The position numbers were made by a program, and so were the translations under genes. A stretch of 64,000 bases of DNA from Jiangella rhizosphaerae. Its GTDB lineage: Bacteria > Actinomycetota > Actinomycetes > Jiangellales > Jiangellaceae. The stretch is taken from positions 35,831 to 99,830 of the forward strand of contig NZ_QUAL01000054.1 of the NCBI RefSeq assembly GCF_003579925.1. Direction: 5' to 3'. The notes beneath the pieces are model-generated. The model saw only the letters and a program-made list of their open reading frames with translations. It was not told where the DNA came from and made no database searches. This document shows positions 26,365 to 34,603 of this stretch, piece after piece; the first letter of the stretch is position 1, and the number at the start of each line of letters is the position of its first letter.

Positions 26365-27690
26365 ATGGAGATGAGCGGCGGGCAGAGAAGGGCATGGGGC
26401 GCCATGGCCGGTGTCCTCGCGCTGGCACTGGTGGCCGGCGGCTGCGGAGGCGGCGACGACGGCGGCGACGGCGGCGACGCGGCCGGCTCGGACGAGCAGG
26501 TGACGCTGCGGTTCGCCTGGTGGGGCAGCGACGAGCGGCGCGAGCTGACCGAGGCGGCCATCGCGGCGTTCGAGGAGCAGCACCCGGACATCGACGTGCA
26601 GGGTGAGTACATCGAGTGGAGCGGCTACTGGGACCGGCTGGCCACCCAGGTCGCGGCGGGCGACGCACCCGACGTCATCACCCAGGAGGAACGATTCCTG
26701 CGCGAGTACGCCGGCCGCGGCGCGCTGCTGGACCTCTCCGAGTACGAGGACACCATCGACATGTCGCAGCTGGACCCGCTCGTGACCGGCAGCGGCGAGG
26801 TCGACGGCGGACTGTACGGCCTGCCGACCGGCGTCAACGCCTACGCCGTGTACGCCAACCCGCAGCTGTTCGCGCAGGCCGGCGTCGAACTGCCCGACGA
26901 CACCACCTGGACGTGGGACGACTACATCCGCATCGCGAACGAGATCACCGCGGCGACGGGCGGCGAGGTCTTCGGCGCCATGGACTACGGCGGCAACGAG
27001 GCGGGCTTCAAGATCCTGGCCCGGCAGCACGGCCAGGAGATGTACGACGCGAACGGCGAGCTGGCGTTCGAGCCCGAGACGCTGGCGCAGTGGTGGGAGT
27101 ACTCCCTGCAGCTGCGCGACGGCGGCGGCGCGCCGCAGGCCACCATGTCGGCCGAGCAGCAGGACACCGGTTCGCCGGAACAGACGCTGCTGGGCACCAA
27201 CCGGGCGGCGATGGCCTGGTACTGGAGCAACACGCTGGCGGCCCTGTCCAACGCGTCCGGCAACGAGCTGGTGCTGCTGCGGCCGCCGGGTGAGCACGAA
27301 CGCGAGCGCACCGGCAACTACTACAAGCCGGCCATGCACTACTCCGTCTCGGCGCGCACCGAGCACCCGGAGGAGGCGGCGATGCTGGTCGACTTCCTGC
27401 TCAACGACCCGGCGGCGATCGACGCCATCCGCTCCGACCGCGGTCTGCCGGCCAACCTCGAGCAGCGCGAACGCATCCTCCAGGACCTGGACGAGTACCA
27501 GGTGGCCGAGGCCGAGTACCTGGCGGAGATCCAGGAGGACGTCGTCGACGCTCCGCCCGCGCCACCGATCGGCGCCGGTCAGGTCGTCGACATCATCAAA
27601 CGCCTCAACATCGAGGTCCTCTTCGACCGGCTCAGCCCCGACGAGGCGGCCGAGCAGTTCATCAGCGAGGTCGAGGCGGCCACCGGCTGA
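26365..27690 (+). CDS. Sugar ABC transporter substrate-binding lipoprotein (paralogue 3)
   Basis: 441 residues. Lipoprotein signal with Cys27 (ALALVAGGC), then a Gly/Asp-rich linker and a family 1 solute-binding domain (LRFAWWGSDERRELTEAAIA, LPTGVNAYAVYANP, LPDDTTWTWDDY). GGAG precedes ATG 26365. It has the same architecture as the proteins at 17243 and 22940. A third binding protein in one operon with a single permease pair implies that several ligands share one channel, or that one ligand is bound in different forms. It ends 48 bp before the second Gfo/Idh gene. Confidence 0.92.
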   Translation: MEMSGGQRRAWGAMAGVLALALVAGGCGGGDDGGDGGDAAGSDEQVTLRFAWWGSDERRELTEAAIAAFEEQHPDIDVQGEYIEWSGYWDRLATQVAAGDAPDVITQEERFLREYAGRGALLDLSEYEDTIDMSQLDPLVTGSGEVDGGLYGLPTGVNAYAVYANPQLFAQAGVELPDDTTWTWDDYIRIANEITAATGGEVFGAMDYGGNEAGFKILARQHGQEMYDANGELAFEPETLAQWWEYSLQLRDGGGAPQATMSAEQQDTGSPEQTLLGTNRAAMAWYWSNTLAALSNASGNELVLLRPPGEHERERTGNYYKPAMHYSVSARTEHPEEAAMLVDFLLNDPAAIDAIRSDRGLPANLEQRERILQDLDEYQVAEAEYLAEIQEDVVDAPPAPPIGAGQVVDIIKRLNIEVLFDRLSPDEAAEQFISEVEAATG

Positions 27691-27738
27691 CGGCGCCGCG
27701 TCCTCGTCGTCCTTGATTCACGAGCAGATGGAGTAGCA

Positions 27739-29106
27739 GTGAACGCAACGATCCCCGGCAGCGGCCCGCGGCGCTACGCCGTCGTCGGCACCGGCAGCAG
27801 GGCGCAGATGTACGTCGACGCCCTGCTGACCACCCATGCCGACGTCGGAGCGCCGGTCGCCTGGTGCGACGTCAACGCGACCCGGATGTCGTACTACGAC
27901 GACCGCGTACGCGCCGCGTTCGGTCCCGACGCGGCACTGCCCAGCCGGTACGGTCCCGACGACTTCGGCGCCCTGCTCGCGCAGGAGCGGCCCGACGCCG
28001 TCATCGTCACCTCCCCGGACTGGACCCACGACCGCTACGTCGTCGCGGCGCTGGAGCACGGCAGCGACGTCGTGGTCGAGAAGCCGCTGACGACCAGCGT
28101 CGACAAGGCCAAGGCCATCGCGGCGGCGGCCCGCGAGTCCTCGGCCGGTCTGGTCATGACGTTCAACTACCGCTACTCCCCGCGCAACTCCACGGTGAAG
28201 CAGCTGATCCTCGACGGCGCCATCGGCGAGGTCACGTCGGTGCACTTCGAGTGGGTGCTCGACACGTCGCACGGAGCGGACTACTTCCGCCGCTGGCACC
28301 GCGAGAAGGACCGCTCCGGCGGGCTGCTGGTGCACAAGGCCACGCACCACTTCGACCTGGTGAACTGGTGGCTCGACGATGTGCCCGCGACGGTCTTCGC
28401 GCTCGGCGGGCTGCGGTTCTACGGCGCCGAGAACGCCAAGGCCCGCGGCCTGGGTCCCCGGCCGGTGCGCAGCCGCGACGACGCCGGCCGGGCGGCCGAC
28501 CCGTTCGCCCTCGACCTCGCCGCCGACGACACTCTGCGCCGGCTGTACCTGGAGGCCGAGACCGACGACGGCTATATCCGCGACCAGGACGTGTTCGGCG
28601 AGGGCATCACCATCGAGGACAACCTCAACGTCCTGGTCGGGTACGAGCGCGGCGCGAGCCTCAGCTACACGCTGAACGCGCACTCGCCGTGGGAGGGCTA
28701 CCGCGTCGCGTTCAACGGCACGGCCGGGCGGCTCGAGATCGAGGTGGTCGAGTCCGCGCACAAGGCCAGCGACGCCGATGACGACGCCGAGCAGGTGCGC
28801 CGGAAGGGCACCCGGATCGTGCTGCAGCGGCACTGGGAGCCGGCCGTCGAGGTGCCGGTGCCGGAGAGTCCGCACGGTGCCCATGGACATGGCGGCGGCG
28901 ACCGTCTGCTCCTCGACGACGTGTTCCGCGGTCCCGGCGACGACCCGCTCGGCCGGCCCGCGGGCACCGTCGACGGCTTCCGCAGCATCGCCGTCGGGCT
29001 GGCCGGCAACGAGTCGCTGGAGACCGGACGGCCGGTGGCGGTGGCCGGTCTCGGCCTGCCGCTGCGCGCCGACGAGCTGCGCCCGCGCCCCGCGAGTGCG
29101 CCGTGA
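27739..29106 (+). CDS. Gfo/Idh/MocA-family oxidoreductase
   Basis: 455 residues. Rossmann domain (YAVVGTGSRAQMYVDALL) with the canonical EKP in DVVVEKPLTT. The catalytic region HKATHHFDLVNWWLDD supplies the usual Asp/His residues. It is longer than typical 340-390 residue members because of an insert around residues 230-300. It should carry out NAD(P)-dependent oxidation or reduction of a sugar-derived hydroxyl or carbonyl. GTG 27739 has GGAG about six bases upstream. Its stop overlaps the next start (GTGA). It lies mid-operon between transport and dehydratase genes, fitting a step that feeds the latter. Confidence 0.88.
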   Translation: MNATIPGSGPRRYAVVGTGSRAQMYVDALLTTHADVGAPVAWCDVNATRMSYYDDRVRAAFGPDAALPSRYGPDDFGALLAQERPDAVIVTSPDWTHDRYVVAALEHGSDVVVEKPLTTSVDKAKAIAAAARESSAGLVMTFNYRYSPRNSTVKQLILDGAIGEVTSVHFEWVLDTSHGADYFRRWHREKDRSGGLLVHKATHHFDLVNWWLDDVPATVFALGGLRFYGAENAKARGLGPRPVRSRDDAGRAADPFALDLAADDTLRRLYLEAETDDGYIRDQDVFGEGITIEDNLNVLVGYERGASLSYTLNAHSPWEGYRVAFNGTAGRLEIEVVESAHKASDADDDAEQVRRKGTRIVLQRHWEPAVEVPVPESPHGAHGHGGGDRLLLDDVFRGPGDDPLGRPAGTVDGFRSIAVGLAGNESLETGRPVAVAGLGLPLRADELRPRPASAP

Positions 29107-29984
29107 AGGTGCTGGTCACGGGCGGGTCCGGGCGGCTGGGCGAGAGCGTCGTCCAGGGGCTGCTGCAGGCCGGCCACGACGTCGTGAGCGTCGACCTGCG
29201 TTCGCCGCGGCGGCATCGGGAGCAGTGGTTCGCCGCGGATCTGACGGTGGTGGACGAGGCGTCGTGGGCGCTGGCGCGGGTGCGGCCGGACGCGGTGGTG
29301 CACCTGGCGGCGATCGCGGTGCCGTTCAGCCGGCCGGAGCGGGAGATCCTGCGCACGAACACGGCGCTGGCCTACAACGTGTGCCGCTCGGCGCTGGACG
29401 CCGGCGCGGGCACCGTGGTGGTGGCCTCCAGCCCGACGGTGGTCGGGTACGGCGCGCCGACCGGGTGGGCGCCGTCGTACCTGCCGATCGACGAGGCCCA
29501 CCCGGTGCGGCCGTGGAACGCCTACGGGCTGTCCAAGCTGATGGCCGAGCACGTGATGCGGATGTTCACCGCGCAGGCCGGTGACCGGATGCGGCTGGCC
29601 GCGATCCGCCCGTGCTACGTGATCGCCGAGGAGGAGTGGGCCGGCGCGCCGACCCAGCAGGGGCACACGGTGCGCGAACGGCTCGACGATCCGGCGCTGG
29701 CGGCGGGGTCGTTGTTCAACTACGTCGACGCCCGCGACGCCGCGGACTTCGTGGAGGTGCTGCTGCGCCGGGCCGAGGAGGTGCCCAACGGCGAGACGTT
29801 CTTCGTCGGGGCCGCCGACGCGCTGGCCCGCGAGCCGCTGGCCGACCTGCTGCCGCGCTATCACCCCGGCACCGCCGGGGCGGCCGACGTGCTGACCGGC
29901 ACCGAGGCGGCGTTCCGCAATGCCAACGCCGAACGCCTGCTGGGCTGGAAACCCGAACGCAGCTGGCGAACGGAGCTGCGATGA
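29103..29984 (+). CDS. NAD-dependent epimerase/dehydratase (extended SDR)
   Basis: 293 residues. The nucleotide site is VLVTGGSGRLGESVVQGLL. The active site is the Ser of VASSPTVVGYG with Tyr and Lys in AYGLSKLMAEHVM. Related small extended SDRs include uronate and sugar-acid dehydrogenases as well as nucleotide-sugar epimerases, so either is possible here. Location between a Gfo/Idh oxidoreductase and an enolase-superfamily dehydratase favours a role in sugar oxidation. Overlaps with both neighbours (GTGA and ATGA) indicate co-translation. Confidence 0.85.
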   Translation: MKVLVTGGSGRLGESVVQGLLQAGHDVVSVDLRSPRRHREQWFAADLTVVDEASWALARVRPDAVVHLAAIAVPFSRPEREILRTNTALAYNVCRSALDAGAGTVVVASSPTVVGYGAPTGWAPSYLPIDEAHPVRPWNAYGLSKLMAEHVMRMFTAQAGDRMRLAAIRPCYVIAEEEWAGAPTQQGHTVRERLDDPALAAGSLFNYVDARDAADFVEVLLRRAEEVPNGETFFVGAADALAREPLADLLPRYHPGTAGAADVLTGTEAAFRNANAERLLGWKPERSWRTELR

Positions 29985-31042
29985 GCACCGTCGAGGGGTT
30001 GTCCGCCCGCGTGATCCGGGTGCCGCTGCGCCGGCCGTGGGGTGCGGACGTGCCGCGCGTCCACGTCGTCGAGGTGGTGCTGACGACGTCCGACGGCGCG
30101 CAGGGCCGTGGGTTCAGCTGGACGCCCACCATCGGCGCCGGTGCCGTCCACGCGCTGCTCACGCAGGACATCGCCGAGTGGATCACGGGGCGCCCGGCCG
30201 AGCCGGAGGTCGTCTGGGACGGGCTGTGGCGGCACCTGCACGAGGCCGGCGGCGGTGGCCTCACGACCATCGCGCTGGCCGGCGTCGACCTCGCGCTCTG
30301 GGATCTGCGCGGCCGGCGGGCCGGGCTCGGCCTCACCGACCTGCTCGGCCGGCGGCACGACTCCGCCGAGGTGTACGGCAGCGGCGTCAACCTGCACTAC
30401 TCGCTGGACGAGCTCGTCGCGCAGGCGCAGCGGTGGGTCGCCGCCGGGCACGGGGCGGTCAAGATGAAGGTCGGCCGGCCGTCGCTGGACGAGGACGTCG
30501 AGCGCGTGGCGGCGGTGCGGCGGGTGCTCGGGCCGCGGCGCCGGCTGATGGTCGACGCGAACCAGCGCTGGGACCTCCCCGCCGCCCGGCGGGCGATCGC
30601 GGCGCTGGCGCCGTACGACCTGTACTGGGTCGAGGAACCGCTGCTGGCCGATGCGACGTGGGCGTACGCGCAGCTGCGCCGCGCGGTCGACGTGCCGATC
30701 GCGCTCGGCGAGAACGCGCACACGATCCACCGCTTCCGCGACCTGCTCGACGCCGGCGCCTGCGACGTCGTGCAACCCAACGTCGTGCGGGTCGGCGGCA
30801 TCACGCCGTTCCTCCGCATCGTCGCGCTGGCCCGCAGCTACGGGGTGAGCGTCGCGCCGCACCTGCTGCCGGAGCTGTCCGGCCAGCTGGCGCTGACGCT
30901 GCCGGAGCCCACGCTGGTCGAGGACGTCGAGGACGCCTCGTTCGCCGCGCTGGGCTGCCTCGCCGAGCCCAGCGGCGTCGTCATCGAGGACGGTCGCCTC
31001 ACGGCGGCGACGGCGCCCGGACTGGGCCTCAGCTTCGCCTGA
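29981..31042 (+). CDS. Enolase-superfamily sugar acid dehydratase (mandelate racemase group)
   Basis: 353 residues. Capping domain, then a modified TIM barrel. The general base motif is KMKVG (K-x-K). The Mg ligands are Asp in MVDANQRW, Glu in WVEEPLL and Glu in LGENAH. The His of VAPHLLPE matches the second base of the mandelate racemase group. Such enzymes dehydrate aldonic acids to 2-keto-3-deoxy acids; the specific acid is not readable. It is the last gene of the operon starting at 21056. Together with the Gfo/Idh and SDR enzymes it suggests a non-phosphorylated oxidative route. Confidence 0.88.
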   Translation: MSTVEGLSARVIRVPLRRPWGADVPRVHVVEVVLTTSDGAQGRGFSWTPTIGAGAVHALLTQDIAEWITGRPAEPEVVWDGLWRHLHEAGGGGLTTIALAGVDLALWDLRGRRAGLGLTDLLGRRHDSAEVYGSGVNLHYSLDELVAQAQRWVAAGHGAVKMKVGRPSLDEDVERVAAVRRVLGPRRRLMVDANQRWDLPAARRAIAALAPYDLYWVEEPLLADATWAYAQLRRAVDVPIALGENAHTIHRFRDLLDAGACDVVQPNVVRVGGITPFLRIVALARSYGVSVAPHLLPELSGQLALTLPEPTLVEDVEDASFAALGCLAEPSGVVIEDGRLTAATAPGLGLSFA

Positions 31043-31048
31043 GGCCGG

Positions 31049-31615
31049 TCACTCCGCCGGCGTCTCCGTGCCGGTCGGCTCCTCGGCGGCCTCACCGGTC
31101 GGTTCACCGGTGGGCTCGTCGGCCGGGGTCTCGGCGGGCTCGACCGGCTCGGCCGGCAGCGCCTCGGCGTAGGCGCCCTCCGCGGGCCGCACGAGCGCCT
31201 GGACGGTGGTGCGCGGCGCGTTGTCGAAGCGGAACTCGACGGCGACCGTGTGCCCGGGGTCGGCCTCGACGTCGAAGCCGTCGACGCGGTCGGCGTCGGG
31301 CCCGAGGTCGGCGACGCCGCTGACGGGCAGCTGGACCGGACCGTCGGCGAGCTCGGCGGTGACGTCGCCGATGACGACCTCGACCAGCTCGTCGTCGTTG
31401 CCGCCGCGGTTGGTGAGCGTGGCGATGACGGTGGCCGTGCCCTCGCCGTCGGACACCACCTGCACGTTGCGCAGGCCGATGTCGCCGGCTTCGGCGTTGA
31501 CGCCGTTGTCGGCCGGGTACCACCGCTGGGTCTGCTCGTGGATGCTGCAGCCGGCCACACCCAGCAGCAGGACGGGGGCGGCGGCCAGAACCAGACGCCG
31601 GACAGCAACCTTCAC
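31049..31615 (-). CDS. Hypothetical lipoprotein encoded beside carD
   Basis: 188 residues. Lipoprotein signal LAAAPVLLLGVAGC followed by one beta-rich domain (VQVVSDGEGTATVIATLTNR, HTVAVEFRFDN). A Pro/Glu/Thr-rich tail ends in repeated acidic segments. I chose GTG 31615 because GAGGAG then lies six bases upstream; GTG 31618 would be too close. It converges on the sugar operon and is divergent from carD. Proteins of this type next to carD occur in other actinobacteria, but I know no function for them. Confidence 0.75.
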   Translation of the reverse strand: MKVAVRRLVLAAAPVLLLGVAGCSIHEQTQRWYPADNGVNAEAGDIGLRNVQVVSDGEGTATVIATLTNRGGNDDELVEVVIGDVTAELADGPVQLPVSGVADLGPDADRVDGFDVEADPGHTVAVEFRFDNAPRTTVQALVRPAEGAYAEALPAEPVEPAETPADEPTGEPTGEAAEEPTGTETPAE

Positions 31616-31876
31616 CACGTGCTCCTCGAAAGCGCGCTCACAGTGGACAGACCGCGGACCAGCGTACCGGCGCCGTCACCGCGCTCGGTCACCGGCACCC
31701 GCTTCTACCTGGTGGGACGGCAAGATCGACGACCTTGGAAAGGGGTGAAACGGACACTCCGGATCGGCCGCCGAAGGCGTATGACGAGCGACCGCAGCAC
31801 GCCGAATGGCGATTTGTCAACCCCCACCACTGGCGCTGACCAGCACAAACGCTCATCCGAGTCGTGAAATTCGTGC

Positions 31877-31882
31877 TATCAT
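31877..31882 (+). promoter_or_regulatory. Candidate -10 box for carD
   Basis: TATCAT about 27 bases before the carD start codon; no convincing -35 hexamer is seen at the expected distance. The ribosome site region is GGGGACAGGAAC. Confidence 0.3.
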
Positions 31883-31908
31883 CGGTGGGGGAAAGGGGAC
31901 AGGAACAC

Positions 31909-32391
31909 ATGACTTTCAAGGTCGGCGAAACGGTTGTCTACCCCCATCACGGGGCCGCGCTCATCGAGGCGATCGAGTCCCGGGTCATCAAAGGAGAGGA
32001 ACGTCAGTACCTCGTCCTGAAGGTCACGCAGGGTGATCTGACCGTTCGCGTCCCGGCTGACAACGTCGACCTCGTCGGCGTGCGCGACGTCGTCAACCAG
32101 GAAGGGCTCGATCGCGTCTTCGAGGTGCTGCGCATGCCGCACACCGAAGAGCCCACCAACTGGTCGCGCCGGTACAAGGCGAATCTCGAGAAGCTGGCAT
32201 CCGGCGATGTCATCAAGGTCGCCGAGGTCGTCCGCGATCTCTGGCGGCGCGAGCGCGACCGCGGGCTGTCCGCGGGAGAGAAGCGCATGCTGGCCAAGGC
32301 CCGTCAGGTGCTCGTCTCCGAGCTGGCCCTGGCCGAGAACACGAACGAGGACAAGGCCGAGACTCTGCTCGACGAGGTCCTCGCGGGCTGA
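31909..32391 (+). CDS. carD: CarD-family RNA polymerase-binding transcription factor
   Basis: 160 residues. The N-terminal Tudor-like RNA-polymerase-interacting domain ([20 protein letters not shown]) is followed by a helical DNA-binding domain. The latter includes Trp85 in [11 protein letters not shown], the residue that wedges the upstream edge of the transcription bubble in CarD. It stabilises the open complex, notably at rRNA promoters. ATG 31909 gives the standard N-terminus. ispD and ispF follow on the same strand, the usual actinobacterial order. Confidence 0.96.
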   Translation: MTFKVGETVVYPHHGAALIEAIESRVIKGEERQYLVLKVTQGDLTVRVPADNVDLVGVRDVVNQEGLDRVFEVLRMPHTEEPTNWSRRYKANLEKLASGDVIKVAEVVRDLWRRERDRGLSAGEKRMLAKARQVLVSELALAENTNEDKAETLLDEVLAG

Positions 32392-32423
32392 CACACGCGC
32401 GTCGAACGGGGCATGATCCCGTC

Positions 32424-33104
32424 GTGAGCGTCGCGTGCATCGTGGTCGCCGCCGGTCGTGGTGAGCGGCTGGGCGAAGGGTGCCCGAAGGCGTTCGTCGA
32501 GATCGGCGGGCGTCCCCTGGTCTGGCATGCGCTGCGGGCTGCCTCCGGTGCCGCCCGGGTCACCCACGTCGTCGTGGTGGCGCCGGACGGCCTCGAGGGC
32601 GACCCCGCGCTGGCCGGCGCGGTCGCCGTCGTCCGCGGCGGCGCCACCCGGCAGCACTCGGTCGCGAACGGGCTGGCCGCGCTGCCCGGCGACACCGAGG
32701 TCGTGCTGGTGCACGACGCCGCCCGCTGCCTGGCACCGCCGGAGCTGTTCGACGCCGTCGCGGCCGGCGTCCTGTCCGGGCACGACGCCGTCATCCCGGG
32801 ACTGCCCGTCGTCGACACCCTCAAGGTGGTCGACGCCGCCGGCCGGGTGACGGCGACCCCCGACCGCGCCGAGCTGCGCGCCGTCCAGACCCCGCAGGGC
32901 TTCCGCCGCGACGTCCTCGAGCGGGCGCACGCGGCCGCCGTCGAGCGGGGCGACACCGACGCGCCCGACGACGCCGCGCTCGTGGAGCGCATCGGCCTGC
33001 CCGTCCACGTCGTCGCCGGCCACCCCGACGCGTTCAAGGTGACCCGGCCGCAGGACCTGCTGCTCGCCGAGAGCGTGCTGGCGCGGCGGGCGGCGTCGGT
33101 ATGA
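32424..33104 (+). CDS. ispD: 2-C-methyl-D-erythritol 4-phosphate cytidylyltransferase
   Basis: 226 residues. It joins CTP and MEP to make CDP-ME in the non-mevalonate isoprenoid pathway. The nucleotide-binding signature is [20 protein letters not shown]. Further family motifs are [16 protein letters not shown] and [17 protein letters not shown] 32424 begins 33 bp after carD. The stop overlaps the ispF start by four bases, so the two consecutive-pathway enzymes are co-translated. Confidence 0.96.
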   Translation: MSVACIVVAAGRGERLGEGCPKAFVEIGGRPLVWHALRAASGAARVTHVVVVAPDGLEGDPALAGAVAVVRGGATRQHSVANGLAALPGDTEVVLVHDAARCLAPPELFDAVAAGVLSGHDAVIPGLPVVDTLKVVDAAGRVTATPDRAELRAVQTPQGFRRDVLERAHAAAVERGDTDAPDDAALVERIGLPVHVVAGHPDAFKVTRPQDLLLAESVLARRAASV

Positions 33105-33580
33105 CGCCCGCCGTGCCCCGCGTCGGCCTCGGCGTCGACGTCCACCGCCTGGAACCGGACCGCCCGTGCTGGGTCGCCGGGCTGCTCTGGCCCGACGAGC
33201 CGGCCGGCCCGGCCGGCCACTCCGACGGCGACGTCGCCGCCCACGCCGTCTGCGATGCGCTGCTCTCCGCCGCCGGCCTGGGCGACCTCGGCGCCGTCTT
33301 CGGCACCGACCGCCCCGAATGGGCCGGCGCCTCGGGCGTCGCGCTGCTCGCCGAGGCCGCGCGGCTGGTCCGTGCGGCGTCGTTCACCATCGGCAACGCC
33401 TCGGTCCAGGTCATCGGCATCCGCCCCAAGGTCGGGTCGAGGCGGGCCGAGGCCCAGGCGGTGCTGTCCGAGGCCGTCGGCGCCCCGGTCAGCGTCAGCG
33501 GCACCACCACCGACGGTCTCGGCCTCACCGGCCGCGGCGAGGGGCTGGCCGCCGTCGCCACCGCTCTCGTGCTGGGCTAG
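33101..33580 (+). CDS. ispF: 2-C-methyl-D-erythritol 2,4-cyclodiphosphate synthase
   Basis: 159 residues. It cyclises CDP-ME 2-phosphate to MEcPP in isoprenoid synthesis as a homotrimer. Zinc-site residues lie in LGVDVHRL and [18 protein letters not shown]. The C-terminal signature is [19 protein letters not shown]. The ATGA overlap links it to ispD. In the conserved backbone cysS normally follows soon after; here a four-gene block lies between. A hairpin at 33630-33689 ends the unit. Confidence 0.96.
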   Translation: MTPAVPRVGLGVDVHRLEPDRPCWVAGLLWPDEPAGPAGHSDGDVAAHAVCDALLSAAGLGDLGAVFGTDRPEWAGASGVALLAEAARLVRAASFTIGNASVQVIGIRPKVGSRRAEAQAVLSEAVGAPVSVSGTTTDGLGLTGRGEGLAAVATALVLG

Positions 33581-33629
33581 TGGACCTTCGGTCTGGGGTC
33601 GCGGCGTACTTGTTGGGTGTGTGTCACGC

Positions 33630-33689
33630 GTTGGGTGTGCGTCGCGCGCGACGGTCGATTCCGGGCCGGAAACGCGACGTACACCCAAC
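33630..33689. terminator. Bidirectional terminator between ispF and the SDR gene
   Basis: A 17-bp stem with one mismatch, GTTGGGTGTGCGTCGCG (33630-33646) and CGCGACGTACACCCAAC (33673-33689). The left arm is partly duplicated just upstream (TTGGGTGTG near 33613). It lies between convergent genes. Confidence 0.7.
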
Positions 33690-33704
33690 ACGTGCGCCGG
33701 GCAT

Positions 33705-34451
33705 TCACTTGCGCAGCCGCAGGGCCTGCATGCCGCCGTCCACGGCGATCGTGGTGCCGGTGACGCTGCCCGCGGCGGGGCCGGCGAGGTAGGCGATCGC
33801 GGCGGCGATGTCCTCGGGCGGGACGAGGCGGCCGGTGGGCTGCCGGGCCTCGAGGGCGGCCCGTTCGGCGACGGGGTCAGGGGCGGCGTCGAGGAGGCGG
33901 GTGACCCAGGGGGTGTCGGCGGTCCCCGGGTTGACGGCGTTGACGCGGATGCCCTCGGGGAGGTGGTCGGCGGCCATGGCCTGGGTGAGGGACAGGACGG
34001 CGCCCTTGGTGGCGGAGTAGAGGGCGCGCTGGGGGAGTCCGGCGGTGGCGGCGATGGAGCAGACGTTGACCACGGCGGCGTGCGGCGACTGCCGCAGGTA
34101 GGGGAGTGCGGCGCGGGTGACGCGGACCATGCCGACGACGTTGACGTCGAAGACGCGGTGCCATTCGTCGTCGGGATTGTCCTCGACGGTGCCGGCGGCG
34201 CCGATGCCCGCGTTGTTGACGACGATGTCGAGGCCGCCGAAGCGCTCCGCGACGGCGGTGACCGCGGCGGCCACCCCGTCGGAGTCGGTGACGTCGCACT
34301 GGACCGCGTAGAGGTCGGATGGGGCGCCGTCGATCAAACGGTCCAGTACGCCGACCGACGCGCCGGCCGCGGCCAGCCGCCGTGCCGTGGCCAGTCCGAT
34401 GCCCGAGGCTCCGCCGGTGACCACTGCGGTCAGACCGTCCAGTTCACCCAT
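33705..34451 (-). CDS. Short-chain dehydrogenase, probable 2-keto-3-deoxy-L-fuconate dehydrogenase
   Basis: 248 residues, classical SDR. Cofactor site AVVTGGASGIGLATARRL, NNAG motif in VVNNAGIGAAG, catalytic Ser in NVCSIAAT, and Tyr/Lys in YSATKGAV. The specific activity is inferred from the divergent L-fuconate dehydratase: in Xanthomonas-type L-fucose oxidation an SDR oxidises the 2-keto-3-deoxy product. Other sugar or steroid alcohol substrates remain possible. ATG 34451 has GGGAG six bases upstream. A perfect palindrome lies between the two divergent genes. Confidence 0.82.
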   Translation of the reverse strand: MGELDGLTAVVTGGASGIGLATARRLAAAGASVGVLDRLIDGAPSDLYAVQCDVTDSDGVAAAVTAVAERFGGLDIVVNNAGIGAAGTVEDNPDDEWHRVFDVNVVGMVRVTRAALPYLRQSPHAAVVNVCSIAATAGLPQRALYSATKGAVLSLTQAMAADHLPEGIRVNAVNPGTADTPWVTRLLDAAPDPVAERAALEARQPTGRLVPPEDIAAAIAYLAGPAAGSVTGTTIAVDGGMQALRLRK

Positions 34452-34506
34452 GGTCCGCTCCCTGTCTCGTCGATGCTCCTCGCTCGCGCGAGCCATCCTA
34501 GGGCAT

Positions 34507-34521
34507 TGTGGTCAGACCACA
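34507..34521. promoter_or_regulatory. GntR/FadR-type operator between the SDR and L-fuconate dehydratase genes
   Basis: TGTGGTC-A-GACCACA is a perfect 15-bp palindrome. Its core TGGTCAGACCA fits the FadR-subfamily consensus TNGTNNNACNA. It lies in the divergent promoter region of 33705-34451 and 34604-35896. No regulator gene is adjacent; the FCD protein at 11365 is the nearest GntR-family protein. Confidence 0.6.
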
Positions 34522-34603
34522 CGAGACGGGCCCACCGTCATGGCAGACTGGTGCGGGCAGACATCCGATGTCTGCGCCTCGTCCACGGACCGGAAGGGCC
34601 GCC

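Noticed and set aside
24565..27366. Very long antisense frame (about 930 codons) across the hydrolase and third binding protein
   Set aside because: GC-skewed shadow with no domain pattern; both genes on the plus strand have recognisable signals, lipobox and ribosome sites.
31619..31908. Possible riboswitch or small RNA upstream of carD
   Set aside because: No recognisable riboswitch core or strong hairpin; only a candidate -10 box could be supported.
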